A stretch of DNA of 38,311 nucleotides from a bacterium (GCA_009995455.1 JAACPJ010000001.1:109043-147353); one strand, 5' to 3'. Positions 1-8,678 are shown, counted from the first letter of the stretch. The notes: generated by a model not told the origin, from the sequence alone. Numbers and translations are program-made.

Positions 1-31
1 GAAGGTTGAACCTTTCTCCCTAGAATTTTAA

Positions 32-445
32 CTAGCTTTTAGGTTTCTTAGATCCGTAACGAGATCTAGCTTGTTTACGTTTCTCAACCCCTTGAGTATC
101 GAGTGTTCCTCGCACTACGTGGTATCGAACTCCCACCAAATCTTTCACTCTTCCTCCACGAATCATAACTACTGAATGCTCTTGCAAGTTGTGACCTTCA
201 CCCATGATGTAGGCATTAACTTCGTATCCGTTAGTTAAACGAACTCGAGCAATTTTCCGTAGGGCCGAATTCGGCTTTTTAGGAGTGGTCGTAGTAACTT
301 TCACACATACACCACGTTTTTGAGGGGCAGGCAGGTTAACCACTTTATTTTTCAATGAATTGAAAGTAGACTGCAAGGCCGGAGATTTAGACTTCCGGAT
401 TTTATCCTTTCTTGGATTTCGAACTAACTGATTAATAGTAGGCAT
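32..445 (-). CDS. rpsL: 30S ribosomal protein S12
   Basis: Ribosomal protein uS12, part of the decoding centre of the 30S subunit. The 137-residue product is full length, of the slightly longer form with an N-terminal insertion. It keeps the signature [14 protein letters not shown] (Lys57 equals the streptomycin-contact Lys43 of E. coli) and [22 protein letters not shown]. The residue after KDL is Val104 (codon GTG), where nearly all S12 proteins have Pro (E. coli Pro91 counting Met). The gene lies 13 bp downstream of rpoC on the same strand, the usual rpoC-rpsL order, so it is probably cotranscribed. No Shine-Dalgarno precedes the ATG. rpsG would be expected next but lies beyond the window edge. 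Confidence 0.97.
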   Translation of the reverse strand: MPTINQLVRNPRKDKIRKSKSPALQSTFNSLKNKVVNLPAPQKRGVCVKVTTTTPKKPNSALRKIARVRLTNGYEVNAYIMGEGHNLQEHSVVMIRGGRVKDLVGVRYHVVRGTLDTQGVEKRKQARSRYGSKKPKS

Positions 446-458
446 AAGTTTTTAGGGT

Positions 459-3400
459 TTAAGCCTCTTTAGAAGAGGGTTTATAATGTTTCCCGGCAGG
501 GATCAGCCGGCCGATGATAACGTTTTCTTTTAGACCGTCAAGGGTATCTATCTTTCTCGTGGTAGAGGCTTCAACTAATACCCTAATTGTTTCTTGGAAT
601 GAAGCGGCTGAAAGCCATGAATCAGTCCAAAGTGATATACGAGTTAGACCCAGTAATAGTCTTTCGTAACTCGCTTCTGTTTTCTTCCCTTTCTTTAAGG
701 TTTCGTTTCCACGATCTACTTCAATTACGTCTCGAATTTCACCTGGTAGGTACTCAGAATCACCTCCATCCAAAATTCGAACTTTAGAAGCCATTTGCTT
801 AGAAATGATTTCAATATGTTTCTCATTAATATGTTGTCCTTGTGAGCTGTAGATGTACTGAACTTCGTAGAGAATGTACTCTTGTACTTTTTCTACAGAG
901 GTTAATTCCATCAACTGTCTTAAATCAATATGACCGACGGTTAGAGCCTGACCTTTTTCAGCCGTTTCTCCATCCTTAATTTTAAGCATGGTTCGGTGTG
1001 AAATGGTATAGGTTTTTTGCAAAGCTTCAGCTTGTTTAATAGTAATCCCATCGGCTGAAACTTTAACCACCGTTCCTTCACATCTAGATTTAACGTTTGA
1101 TTTATCTTCTGAACTTCGAGCAATAATTTGTTTTTCTTTAACGACATCACCTTTTTTAACAGCAGACTCCATATTCAAACCTAAGTGGTGAATATCTTCT
1201 TCTGCTTTAGCCGCTGACACGATAATTTTTGTGTCATTTTTACCTTTCTTCACTTTCACTTCACCTGAAATTTCAGAAAGAATAGCTGGGTTTTTTGGTG
1301 AACGAGCTTCAAAAAGTTCATCCACTCGAGTCAAACCTTGGGTAATAGAAGCCCCTTCAGTTGCAATCCCTCCCATGTGGAAAGTCCGCATCGTAAGTTG
1401 TGTACCAGGTTCTCCAATCGATTGAGCAGCAATAATTCCAACCGGCGTTCCGATTTCCGCCACTCGACGGTTACCAAGATCATGACCGTAACATTTTCCA
1501 CAAACACCCCCTAAAGTCTTACAGTACATCACTGAGTGTGTATCAATAGAAGACACTTGGTGTTCTCGAATAAGTTCAACTTCTGCATCCGCTATTACTT
1601 GGTTCTTTTTAAGAACCGTTTTGCTACCAACTTTTACATCATTTCCAACCGTTAAACCATAAACTCGTTCTTCAAACGATACCCCTAGGAAGTCTGAATT
1701 TTCACGGGTAATAGTTTTGAAAGTCGTCGTTCCACAATCTTCTTCTCGAACAATAATATCTTGTACTGAATCTACTAAACGACGCGTTAAGTAACCAGCT
1801 TCAGCTGTTTTAAGTGCGGTATCTGATTTCCCTTTCCGCCCCCCATGAGTCGCGATAAAGTATTCAAGAATGGTAAATCCTTCTTTAAGATTCGATTTAA
1901 TTGGCAGTTCAATTGTTTTACCAGACGGACTGGCCACCAAACCTTTAATCCCCGCCATTTGAGTAATTTGTCCCCAATTCCCACGGGCACCAGAATCGAT
2001 CATGTAATAGATATCATTTTCTTGATCGTATTCAGCGATCATTTCATTCGTAATATCTGATTTAATACGTGACCAAATTTTAATGGTGTGGTTATATCTT
2101 TCTTCATCGGTAATTAAACCGTAGTAATATTGGTCATTAATGTGATTCACAATCACGTTCGCTTTTTCCACAATTTCATCTTTATTTTTTGGTGAATGAA
2201 GATCGTAAGCAGAAACCGTAATCCCAGACTTAGTCGCAAATTTGAAACCAAGATCTTTAATTTCATCAGCCAATTTAGCCGCTCTTTCAACTCCGTAGTA
2301 AGTAAAGGCATGTGAAAGCACTTCTTTTAAGCCATTTTTACCAAACACTTTATTTTGGTAAGGCATTTCTTCTGGAAGAATTTGGTTGAAAATAATTCGA
2401 CCAACCGTAGTTTCGACCATTTCTTTTCCTTGTCTGATTTTAATTTTCGCTTGCAAGTGAATTCGTTCACTGTCGTAAGCAAAAATAGCTGATTCTTCAG
2501 TAGCAAAATCCATTCCTTCGCCCAATTTTCCATCGAGCATTTTGGTCAAGAAATAACACCCAAGCACCATATCTTGTGAAGCGGTAACAATCGGTTCCCC
2601 AGCTGAAGGCTTAAGTAGATTTTTAGACGAAACAATAATTTCACGCGCTTCACGCTGAGCATCAGCTGATAACGGTAAATGTACCGCCATTTGATCCCCA
2701 TCGAAATCCGCATTAAAAGCGGCACATACGAGCGGGTGTAATTGAATCGCTTTACCTTCAACTAAACGGGGCTGGAAAGCTTGAATCCCAAGACGATGCA
2801 GAGTAGGAGCCCGATTTAGAAGCACATATTTCCCTTCAATCACTTCATCAAGAATATCCCATACTACTTTTTCACCATTTTTAATTAGTTTTTCAGCACT
2901 TTTAACATTGTGCGCTAATTCAAAACTAATCAATTTTGAAATCACAAATGGTTTAAAAAGTTCTAAAGCAATTTTTTTAGGCAGACCACATTCATGTAGT
3001 TTTAAAGTTGGACCAACTACAATCACTGAACGACCAGAGTAATCCACTCGTTTACCAAGTAAATTTTGACGGAATCGTCCTTGTTTACCTTTCAACATAT
3101 CAGAAAGAGATCGAAGTCGACGTCGTTGTACTTGATTCACTCCAGAACGAGAATTTCGCACTGAATTAGAAATCAAAATATCAACAGATTCTTGCAACAT
3201 CCGTTTTTCATTTCGGCAGATAATTTCAGGCGCTCCAAGTTGGATTAGTTTTTTCAAACGAGAATTACGATTAATCACTCGTCGGTACAAATCATTTAAA
3301 TCAGAAGTCGCAAATCGACCTCCATCCAATTGAACCATTGGTCGTAGTTCTGGTGGAATTACTGGAATTACCGTTAAAATCATCCATTCAGGACGAATAT

Positions 3401-4280
3401 TACTTCGTTCAAGTGATGAAACGAGTTTTACCCGTTTAAGAAGTTTTTTCTCCTTTTGCCCCGAAGCCGCTTTCAATTCGGCTTTCAATTGGTCAATAAA
3501 TTTTGGCATATCCATTCGTTGAATCACTTCACGAATCGCATCAGCACCAATTCCAGCACGGAAAACATGACCAAATTTCATTGAAATTGCCCGGTATTCA
3601 GTTTCGGTTAGTACTAAACCAACTTGAAGATTTTTAAGCTCATCTTTAGCACTTTTAAAATTTCCATTTACTTCTTCTAAATTCATCACCAACTCATTTT
3701 CTAGAGCGGCTAAATCTTTTTCCGTCATATCACCGTTTTTCACTGCTTTTTTAGCGGCTTTTAAACTCGCTGAATTTTCTTCTTTCGCTTTCTCTATAAT
3801 TTTTTGGTAATCGGCTTCAAGTTCGCTCATCGCTTCAACTTGTTCTTCTTCATCTACATCCACCACTAAATAGGAAGCAAAATAAACAATTTGTTCTAAC
3901 TGTTTAACCGATAAATCCATTAATAAACCAATCCGTGAAGGGGTTGATCTTAAAAACCAAGTATGGGTTACAGGAACTGCCAATTTAATGTGTCCCATTC
4001 GTTCACGACGAACAATACTGCGAGTTACTTCAACTCCACAACGTTCACATACAATTCCTTTGTATCGGATTCTTTTATATTTTCCACAGGCACATTCCCA
4101 GTTTTTAACCGGACCGAATATTTTTTGACAGAATAATCCGTCTGGTTCTGGTTTTTGAGTTCGATAATTAATCGTCTCTGGTTTAGTAACCTCACCGTGA
4201 GACCACGATAAAATTTCCTCCGGCGAAGCGACAGAAAGAGCTATCGCGTTGAAATCTTTGATTTTTTTGATGTTGCTCAT
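459..4280 (-). CDS. rpoC: DNA-directed RNA polymerase subunit beta'
   Basis: Beta' subunit of RNA polymerase, about 1273 residues. Visible features are the N-terminal zinc-binding cluster ([20 protein letters not shown]), the universal catalytic NADFDGDQM motif that binds the active-site magnesium, the second zinc-binding cysteine set (CGTTTF, then [13 protein letters not shown]) and the [16 protein letters not shown] segment. The start is taken at the ATG giving MSNIKK; an in-frame TTG two codons upstream is possible. No Shine-Dalgarno is present. rpoB, normally immediately upstream, is absent; a 560-bp gap and a nucleotidyltransferase gene take its place. rpsL follows at 13 bp. Confidence 0.97.
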   Translation of the reverse strand: MSNIKKIKDFNAIALSVASPEEILSWSHGEVTKPETINYRTQKPEPDGLFCQKIFGPVKNWECACGKYKRIRYKGIVCERCGVEVTRSIVRRERMGHIKLAVPVTHTWFLRSTPSRIGLLMDLSVKQLEQIVYFASYLVVDVDEEEQVEAMSELEADYQKIIEKAKEENSASLKAAKKAVKNGDMTEKDLAALENELVMNLEEVNGNFKSAKDELKNLQVGLVLTETEYRAISMKFGHVFRAGIGADAIREVIQRMDMPKFIDQLKAELKAASGQKEKKLLKRVKLVSSLERSNIRPEWMILTVIPVIPPELRPMVQLDGGRFATSDLNDLYRRVINRNSRLKKLIQLGAPEIICRNEKRMLQESVDILISNSVRNSRSGVNQVQRRRLRSLSDMLKGKQGRFRQNLLGKRVDYSGRSVIVVGPTLKLHECGLPKKIALELFKPFVISKLISFELAHNVKSAEKLIKNGEKVVWDILDEVIEGKYVLLNRAPTLHRLGIQAFQPRLVEGKAIQLHPLVCAAFNADFDGDQMAVHLPLSADAQREAREIIVSSKNLLKPSAGEPIVTASQDMVLGCYFLTKMLDGKLGEGMDFATEESAIFAYDSERIHLQAKIKIRQGKEMVETTVGRIIFNQILPEEMPYQNKVFGKNGLKEVLSHAFTYYGVERAAKLADEIKDLGFKFATKSGITVSAYDLHSPKNKDEIVEKANVIVNHINDQYYYGLITDEERYNHTIKIWSRIKSDITNEMIAEYDQENDIYYMIDSGARGNWGQITQMAGIKGLVASPSGKTIELPIKSNLKEGFTILEYFIATHGGRKGKSDTALKTAEAGYLTRRLVDSVQDIIVREEDCGTTTFKTITRENSDFLGVSFEERVYGLTVGNDVKVGSKTVLKKNQVIADAEVELIREHQVSSIDTHSVMYCKTLGGVCGKCYGHDLGNRRVAEIGTPVGIIAAQSIGEPGTQLTMRTFHMGGIATEGASITQGLTRVDELFEARSPKNPAILSEISGEVKVKKGKNDTKIIVSAAKAEEDIHHLGLNMESAVKKGDVVKEKQIIARSSEDKSNVKSRCEGTVVKVSADGITIKQAEALQKTYTISHRTMLKIKDGETAEKGQALTVGHIDLRQLMELTSVEKVQEYILYEVQYIYSSQGQHINEKHIEIISKQMASKVRILDGGDSEYLPGEIRDVIEVDRGNETLKKGKKTEASYERLLLGLTRISLWTDSWLSAASFQETIRVLVEASTTRKIDTLDGLKENVIIGRLIPAGKHYKPSSKEA

Positions 4281-4408
4281 GGGCAATCAGAAAAGACTTA
4301 AAAATTAGGGTTTTGGTCGCACTATGAAAGGTTTAAAACAAAAAATTTAGTCGTTTCTAATCTCGTAATCTTTTTTGTCTCGAAGCCTAAAACAGTACTT
4401 CCGAGTTG

Positions 4409-4435
4409 TTTAAACGCCTTTTTAAAACGTTTAAA
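4409..4435 (-). promoter_or_regulatory. Stem-loop in the rpoC leader
   Basis: Perfect 8-bp inverted repeat (TTTAAACG at 4409-4416 against CGTTTAAA at 4428-4435, 11-nt loop) between the predicted promoter and the rpoC start. It could be a leader hairpin controlling rpoC expression, but the AT-rich background makes chance hairpins common. Confidence 0.35.
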
Positions 4436-4444
4436 AGCCAAAAG

Positions 4445-4472
4445 AATATAGAAATTAAGCCCCTCTAGTCAA
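4445..4472 (-). promoter_or_regulatory. Predicted promoter for rpoC-rpsL
   Basis: On the minus strand a -35 box TTGACT (4467-4472) and a -10 box TATATT (4445-4450) are separated by 16 bp. This would give a leader of about 155 nt before the rpoC ATG. Assigned by consensus match only. Confidence 0.5.
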
Positions 4473-4842
4473 ATTAAATCAAAAAAACAAATTTAAATGC
4501 ACAATTTTCTCTTAGTGGTTTAGTTTTTTTAAATAATAGATTTATAAACTTAGTCTTAATAGGGCTGATATGTGGAAAGCTTTATATGTTGATTAATAAA
4601 GGGTTTTAGGGTAATTTTTTTAGTATTTAGTCTTAATGTTTAGTTAATTATTGGGAGGGGTGGGAGTATAAAATTTATTCTTACTTGAGCTTTTATAAGA
4701 CGGTCTTTTTACTGATTACTAAATTAGTTCTTCATTGAATCTTCATAAATGTGGATAACTTGGGTTAAAAGCGTGTAAAACTTTTAAATTAGAATGTGTA
4801 CAAATTTCTAAACAACTAGCAGGGGGGAAAACAGAATGGGTA
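4473..4842. other. AT-rich noncoding gap with one DnaA-box match
   Basis: About 370 bp without a credible gene between the rpoC promoter and the GlmU-like gene. It holds one perfect DnaA-box consensus (TGTGGATAA, 4750-4758), a near match TGTGGAAAG around 4571, and two copies of TTAGTCTTAAT (4550-4560 and 4627-4637). No tRNA and no clear terminator were found. A single consensus box does not establish an origin. Confidence 0.4.
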
Positions 4843-6048
4843 TTAAGTCCAAATCTCCCCAGGTCTGATCAAGGTTTGCACCGGAGTTTTGCACCCTGGC
4901 ATAAGTTTTGCACCTATCCCGATTTGTGTGCCAAACCCCACTATAGCCCCCAGTTTAGTGTGATTTGAATCAATTAAATCTTCTTTGATTTTTACGCGCA
5001 CAGTTTTTTTATCGAGACGTAAATTGGCCGTACAACTATAAGCCCCAAAGTTAACATTATCGGCGATAACCGAATCTCCAATGTAAGCCATATGGCTGGT
5101 AATATCTTTTCCCAACCAGCTGCGAGCCACTTCAGTGTTATAACCAATGACGGAATTTTCTCCGATAATAGAGTTTCGGACAAGCGCGTTATTACCCACG
5201 ACAGCATTTTTACCGATATAAGCCGGTCCGCTGATAACCGCGTTTTCAAAAATACGAACGCCCTCTTCAATAATTACGTGTTTTCCTTTAATAGTGGCAC
5301 TTGGGGCAATATCGGCTTTAGAACTGGTATAAGACTCAGAAGTTGCAAGCAGTACATCCATCATTTCGAGTACGTGCCAAGGGTATTTAATCGCTTGCCA
5401 AACTCCATTGTATTCAACGGCTTTGAAGTTATGGGTTTTAAATAGAGCGTCTAAGGCCACCTCGTATACGTCATCGGATTCTGATCGCGCGTTGCTAAGG
5501 GCTTTTTTTAAGTCCCCAGCTTTAGCAAAAGCGTGCACCACTATATTTACTAAATTTGAAGGTTCTTTGCCTTCTCCTGGTTTTTCAATGATAGATTGAA
5601 TTTTTCCTTGCGGATTTATTTCTAAATAACCGCCTGGGAAATAAGTAGCTCTTCTCTGGCCCAAAAGAGCCCCATCATTTAAGCTCGCTTCTTTAATAAT
5701 CTTTTTAATAATGTCAGCTTCGACAAAATCATTACCGTTATAAATTAGAACTGATTCATCATCTTCTAAAAATTCAAGTCCAGCGAGTATTCCACCGGCC
5801 ATACCTTCTTCCAATCTTGGTTGAATGGTGACTTGAGCTGGGCTTAAAAAATCGTGATTTTTGCAAAGCTCTTTAACCGCTTTTAGGTTGTCTGGATTGG
5901 TAACAATTATGAAATTGGTACAACCGGCTTTAGCAGCATTTTCTAGTAAATGGAGCATGAGCGGTTTGCCAAGAAACTCTAAAAAATTTTTATCGCTTAT
6001 CGGTTCCATTCGACTCGAGCTGCCCGCGGCCAAAAATATGGTTTTCAT
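4843..6048 (-). CDS. GlmU-like sugar-1-phosphate nucleotidyltransferase with left-handed beta-helix
   Basis: Two-domain enzyme of 401 residues. Residues 1 to about 230 form a nucleotidyltransferase domain: the N-terminal loop reads LAAGSSSRM (family LAAGxGTRM), followed by NGNDF in the metal-binding position and IIEKPGEG, the EKP sugar-phosphate motif. Residues about 245-390 are hexapeptide repeats of a left-handed beta-helix (ISGPAYIGKNAVVGNNALV and similar). The layout resembles bifunctional GlmU/archaeal-type enzymes that make UDP-sugars for envelope polysaccharide. The exact sugar and whether the helix domain carries acetyltransferase activity cannot be read from sequence. It stands alone between the rpoC gap and cassette A. 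Confidence 0.8.
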   Translation of the reverse strand: MKTIFLAAGSSSRMEPISDKNFLEFLGKPLMLHLLENAAKAGCTNFIIVTNPDNLKAVKELCKNHDFLSPAQVTIQPRLEEGMAGGILAGLEFLEDDESVLIYNGNDFVEADIIKKIIKEASLNDGALLGQRRATYFPGGYLEINPQGKIQSIIEKPGEGKEPSNLVNIVVHAFAKAGDLKKALSNARSESDDVYEVALDALFKTHNFKAVEYNGVWQAIKYPWHVLEMMDVLLATSESYTSSKADIAPSATIKGKHVIIEEGVRIFENAVISGPAYIGKNAVVGNNALVRNSIIGENSVIGYNTEVARSWLGKDITSHMAYIGDSVIADNVNFGAYSCTANLRLDKKTVRVKIKEDLIDSNHTKLGAIVGFGTQIGIGAKLMPGCKTPVQTLIRPGEIWT

Positions 6049-6174
6049 GTTTCGGGGTTATCTTAGAGAGCAACTGGGGTTGGTGCAAATCATCCTAAAA
6101 AAAACGAATTTCGACATTTGACAAAAAAATTTCTAAAGCAAAATTTCGCCCAATCACCCGCATGACAATTTTCA

Positions 6175-6190
6175 TGTGTAAATTTACACA
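6175..6190. promoter_or_regulatory. 16-bp perfect palindrome upstream of the cassette A gene
   Basis: TGTGTAAATTTACACA is a perfect inverted repeat in the space between the divergent GlmU-like gene and the cassette A gene, 54 bp before the latter's start. Its size and symmetry fit a dimeric repressor operator. A TTGACA hexamer lies upstream at 6118-6123, but no convincing -10 box at correct spacing was found. Confidence 0.45.
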
Positions 6191-6230
6191 GAGGAAAGGT
6201 CTCTGGTGATTCGAGATCTTTTCATATCTG

Positions 6231-6238
6231 ACAGGAGT
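6231..6238 (+). promoter_or_regulatory. Strong Shine-Dalgarno of the cassette A gene
   Basis: ACAGGAGT lies 5-6 nt before the GTG at 6244 and decides that start. It is notable because ordinary genes in this window have no SD. Positions 6227-6241 are complementary to the candidate small RNA at 14222-14236. Confidence 0.7.
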
Positions 6239-6243
6239 TAAAC

Positions 6244-6468
6244 GTGCACCAACTTGATCGAGCAGCCGTGGAAGCCTTGAGGGGGATTGCCGCTCTGGCC
6301 ATTCTCGCCGTCATCCTGCTGGAGGCCGCTGGCCTTGACCTAGCGGTGGTATTGCTGGCCGGCAAAAACCATCCGTATTACGGCCTTACCGCCGTGGTCG
6401 CCATCACGCTCCTTATGGCCTGCAAAGGCCGTTGGGCGATTCGCCAGCTACAGCTGGCTCGTTCCTGA
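6244..6468 (+). CDS. Small GC-rich two-TM protein (cassette A)
   Basis: Protein of 74 residues from a GTG start with a strong SD. Residues about 13-36 (GIAALAILAVILLEAAGLDLAVVL) and 45-60 (YGLTAVVAITLLMACK) are hydrophobic, so one or two membrane helices are likely, with a basic C-terminus. No family recognised. Codons are distinctly GC-rich (GCC, CTG, GGC) compared with the AT-rich neighbours. The gene has its own leader, SD and strong terminator, so it is a self-contained unit inserted between two minus-strand genes. It could be horizontally acquired, or a native small-protein class with separate expression rules. Confidence 0.65.
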   Translation: MHQLDRAAVEALRGIAALAILAVILLEAAGLDLAVVLLAGKNHPYYGLTAVVAITLLMACKGRWAIRQLQLARS

Positions 6469-6489
6469 TCTGACAAGATCTCGCTCAAA

Positions 6490-6532
6490 GGCGTCCCGCA
6501 ATTACTGCGGGGCGTCTTCTACTTATTTTTTT
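6490..6532 (+). terminator. Intrinsic terminator of cassette A
   Basis: An 11-bp GC-rich stem (6490-6500 with 6506-6516, two G-U wobbles, loop ATTAC) is followed by a T-rich tract ending in eight T residues (6525-6532). It lies just after the stop of the cassette A gene. Confidence 0.85.
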
Positions 6533-6542
6533 GTTGTGGTGT

Positions 6543-7067
6543 TTAAACTTTTTCAAACTTAAAACCTTCTTCCCCGTTTTCGACTTTATAATCAATGCTT
6601 TTATTTTGCAGCCATTTGTAACTTTGTATATCGCAGAAAATTCTGATTCCATTTGCCTCCACAATTTTATCTCCTCGATCTGGTCGTTCTTGAAAGTCTA
6701 AAAAGTAGCTCGGATCACCATATTCTTGAATCACTTCAATTTTAAACCCGAACCCCTCTTTACCACCGTCTTGTTGAAAAGCGATAATTTTTTCTTTAGC
6801 CGTGTCGGTAATAACTGGGTCTTTTTTCTCCCCTCCGGCTTCATGGCCTAATTCGTCAGCGGCTTCATTTAAATCGCGCATCACGGTCTCAAACATTTCG
6901 TCGCCGTAATGGGCGATGATACCGTCGCGCAGGCTTTCGTACTGATTAATATGGCAACCAGCACAGGCAATGCCATGCGCCGCTAAAATTTCGTGCGCGG
7001 TCGGAAAATCCAGTAGCACATCGGCAATAATTTCTTCTCCAGTAAACGAGTGGGGTGTTTGAGACAT
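6543..7067 (-). CDS. DUF1858 redox-disulfide domain fused to IscA/HesB-like domain
   Basis: Protein of 174 residues. Residues about 10-65 match the hybrid-cluster-protein-associated redox disulfide domain (DUF1858), with the diagnostic GIACAGC (Cys35, Cys38). Residues about 88-174 resemble the A-type Fe-S carrier fold (GFGFKIEV, LDFQERPDRGDKIVEANGIRIFCD, IDYKVENGEEGFKFE). The cysteines that hold the cluster in IscA (the GGCSG segment and C-terminal CGCG) are missing, so Fe-S carriage by the second domain is doubtful. The fusion suggests a redox or metal-handling role; no specific reaction can be assigned. Divergent from the ThyA-like gene, with about 105 bp between them for both promoters. 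Confidence 0.7.
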   Translation of the reverse strand: MSQTPHSFTGEEIIADVLLDFPTAHEILAAHGIACAGCHINQYESLRDGIIAHYGDEMFETVMRDLNEAADELGHEAGGEKKDPVITDTAKEKIIAFQQDGGKEGFGFKIEVIQEYGDPSYFLDFQERPDRGDKIVEANGIRIFCDIQSYKWLQNKSIDYKVENGEEGFKFEKV

Positions 7068-7172
7068 AGTGATTTATGTTTAGCGTTTTTTAGAAAAAGA
7101 GCCAAAACTTTGCCAAAGTGATGGCGAAGGGATTTTGTAAATTTTAAGAAAAAGATTAATCTGATCACACCT

Positions 7173-8021
7173 ATGAAATCAGAAAATATAAACGCTTTTG
7201 ACGTACAATACGCACAAATTTTAAAAGAAATTTTAGAACACGGTATAGAAGAAAAAAACGAACGAACAGGCCATGTTTGTAAAAGCTTACCGGGGATGAC
7301 GATGAAGTTTGATTTAAGCGAAGGGTTTCCGTTATTAACGCTGCGAAAGATTCCTTTAAAGGTTTTTATTGCTGAACAGGTTTGGTTTTTGATGGGCGGT
7401 AAAAATTTAGAATGGCTGCAACAGTTCACAAAAATTTGGGACAATTTTGCAGAAGAAAATAACTGTGTGGAATCCGCGTACGGGTTTCGGTGGCGAGCGC
7501 ATTTTGGCCGCGATCAAATCGATGGTTTAGTTCAGCTTTTAACCGATGAGCCGACTTCACGGCACGGTGTGATTTTGATGTGGGACCCGAGCGATGATGG
7601 TTTATCAATGGGAACGAAAAAGAAAAACGTGCCCTGCCCTTATACCTTTACGGTGCAAATTATTGGCGGTAAGTTGTGTCTGCATTTAGTGATTCGTTCT
7701 AACGATATGATGCTCGGGAATCCGCACGACACCGCTGGTTTTGCTTTGCTAGCAGAATTTTTAGCCGAGAAACTTGGGGTTACACCGGGTTACTTAACCG
7801 TCAGTATTTCAAACGCGCATATTTACGATATTCATTTTGCTCAAGCCCAAGAAATTGTGGAACGAAGGGTAGTACATTCACCGATTAAATTTAAGTGTCC
7901 GCAAGATGCTTTTGATCGTGCAGAGAATGGTGATACTAAGTTGGTAACTGAAATTTTTGACCAATTTAAAGCCGAATACAACCCGCAAGAGAGTTTGGGG
8001 AAGATGAATATTGTGCTTTAA
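7173..8021 (+). CDS. thyA: Thymidylate synthase-family enzyme, Asp at the dUMP/dCMP selector position
   Basis: Full-length ThyA fold (282 residues), using methylene-tetrahydrofolate to alkylate C5 of a pyrimidine deoxynucleotide. Visible residues: Arg of RTG (32-34), Glu and Trp in EQVWFL and IWDNF, catalytic Cys155 in NVPCP, phosphate-binding Arg175-Ser176, Asp178, and the His/Tyr pair in AHIYD. The residue equal to Asn177 of E. coli ThyA, in RSxDxxLGxPxN, is Asp186 (codon GAC at 7728-7730). In characterised enzymes Asn selects dUMP, and Asp is found in dCMP hydroxymethylase and in engineered dCMP-preferring variants. The His after the catalytic Cys is Pro, and the second Arg of the SRR motif is His. 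It may therefore be a dCMP methylase or hydroxymethylase; it could still be the organism's thymidylate synthase. A membrane protein gene starts 3 bp downstream. Confidence 0.8.
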   Translation: MKSENINAFDVQYAQILKEILEHGIEEKNERTGHVCKSLPGMTMKFDLSEGFPLLTLRKIPLKVFIAEQVWFLMGGKNLEWLQQFTKIWDNFAEENNCVESAYGFRWRAHFGRDQIDGLVQLLTDEPTSRHGVILMWDPSDDGLSMGTKKKNVPCPYTFTVQIIGGKLCLHLVIRSNDMMLGNPHDTAGFALLAEFLAEKLGVTPGYLTVSISNAHIYDIHFAQAQEIVERRVVHSPIKFKCPQDAFDRAENGDTKLVTEIFDQFKAEYNPQESLGKMNIVL

Positions 8022-8024
8022 TAA

Positions 8025-8480
8025 ATGAAAAAAAATCAAAAAATTGACGTTGAGCTAAAAAAATCACTCATTTCAGATGGAAATAAATTGTTTGAAGTAG
8101 GTGTAGCGCAGGGCATGAAAACCTTTGATCAAATTATTACAATTTCGACCTTCGCAATTGGCTTCTTATTGTTAGCGAAAAAAGACTTGATAGGAGGGAG
8201 TCTCAGTGTATTTCAAATTGTGCTAATATTACTTTCTGCTACTAGTTTTTTTATAACTATTGTGCTTTCAATCTTTAGGAATTACAACTCTGGATATGGG
8301 CTAGTTTTTAGAGGGAAAAGATTGATTTATGAAGGGTTAGAAAATTATGATAAAAGCCAAAATTCTAAAGGTGCAGCCGAGGTGGCCGAGAAAAAACGGT
8401 CGGAGCTTTCATGGTTTACTAGGCTAAGTTTTTTTACAGGCATAGGTTTAATCTTAGTTTTACTTATAACTGTACGTTAA
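8025..8480 (+). CDS. Three-TM membrane protein of unknown function
   Basis: Protein of 151 residues. Hydrophobic segments at about 38-52, 60-84 and 130-150 are separated by a charged stretch (about 86-128, RNYNSGYGLVFRGKRLIYEGLENYDK...). The arrangement of two close helices, a soluble helical stretch and a third helix is loosely reminiscent of SLATT-type membrane proteins, but no diagnostic motif supports this. It starts 3 bp after the ThyA-like stop with no SD, suggesting cotranscription or translational coupling. AT-rich codons match the neighbours. Confidence 0.6.
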   Translation: MKKNQKIDVELKKSLISDGNKLFEVGVAQGMKTFDQIITISTFAIGFLLLAKKDLIGGSLSVFQIVLILLSATSFFITIVLSIFRNYNSGYGLVFRGKRLIYEGLENYDKSQNSKGAAEVAEKKRSELSWFTRLSFFTGIGLILVLLITVR

Positions 8481-8481
8481 A

Positions 8482-8595
8482 CTAAAATCACAAAAATTCT
8501 CTAGCCAAGATGAATTGGGCGAATATTCTTTAAATGATGTTGAAAATTACTTCTTGCATCCGACCAACCAGACGCCCAAGTGGCAAAGGCCGTAA
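8482..8595 (+). pseudogene. Possible 3' remnant of a lost gene
   Basis: Open frame without a start codon, ending in TAA at 8593-8595. Its translation is protein-like (FSSQDELGEYSLNDVENYFLHPTNQTPKWQRP split over the stretch) and reads as a normal acidic C-terminus. Upstream in the same frame there are several stops, so if it was ever coding only the tail is left. No family recognised. Confidence 0.25.
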
Positions 8596-8678
8596 AGAAG
8601 TGTAAGTCGAAAAAGTTACGAATTTTACCGATGAGTCTTTTCACAGACTCTGATTTTTTATTTTTAACTTTTTTATTT

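Noticed and set aside
1-16. Inverted repeat AAGGTT-G-AACCTT after rpsL
   Set aside because: Loop too small and cut by the window edge; cannot be judged as a terminator.
4473-4842. Replication origin
   Set aside because: Only one perfect DnaA box and no dnaA/dnaN nearby; kept only as a note.
8580-8678. Longer N-terminus for the protein at 8679
   Set aside because: Adds a lysine-rich run and an odd hydrophobic stretch, has no SD, and overlaps a protein-like remnant in another frame.
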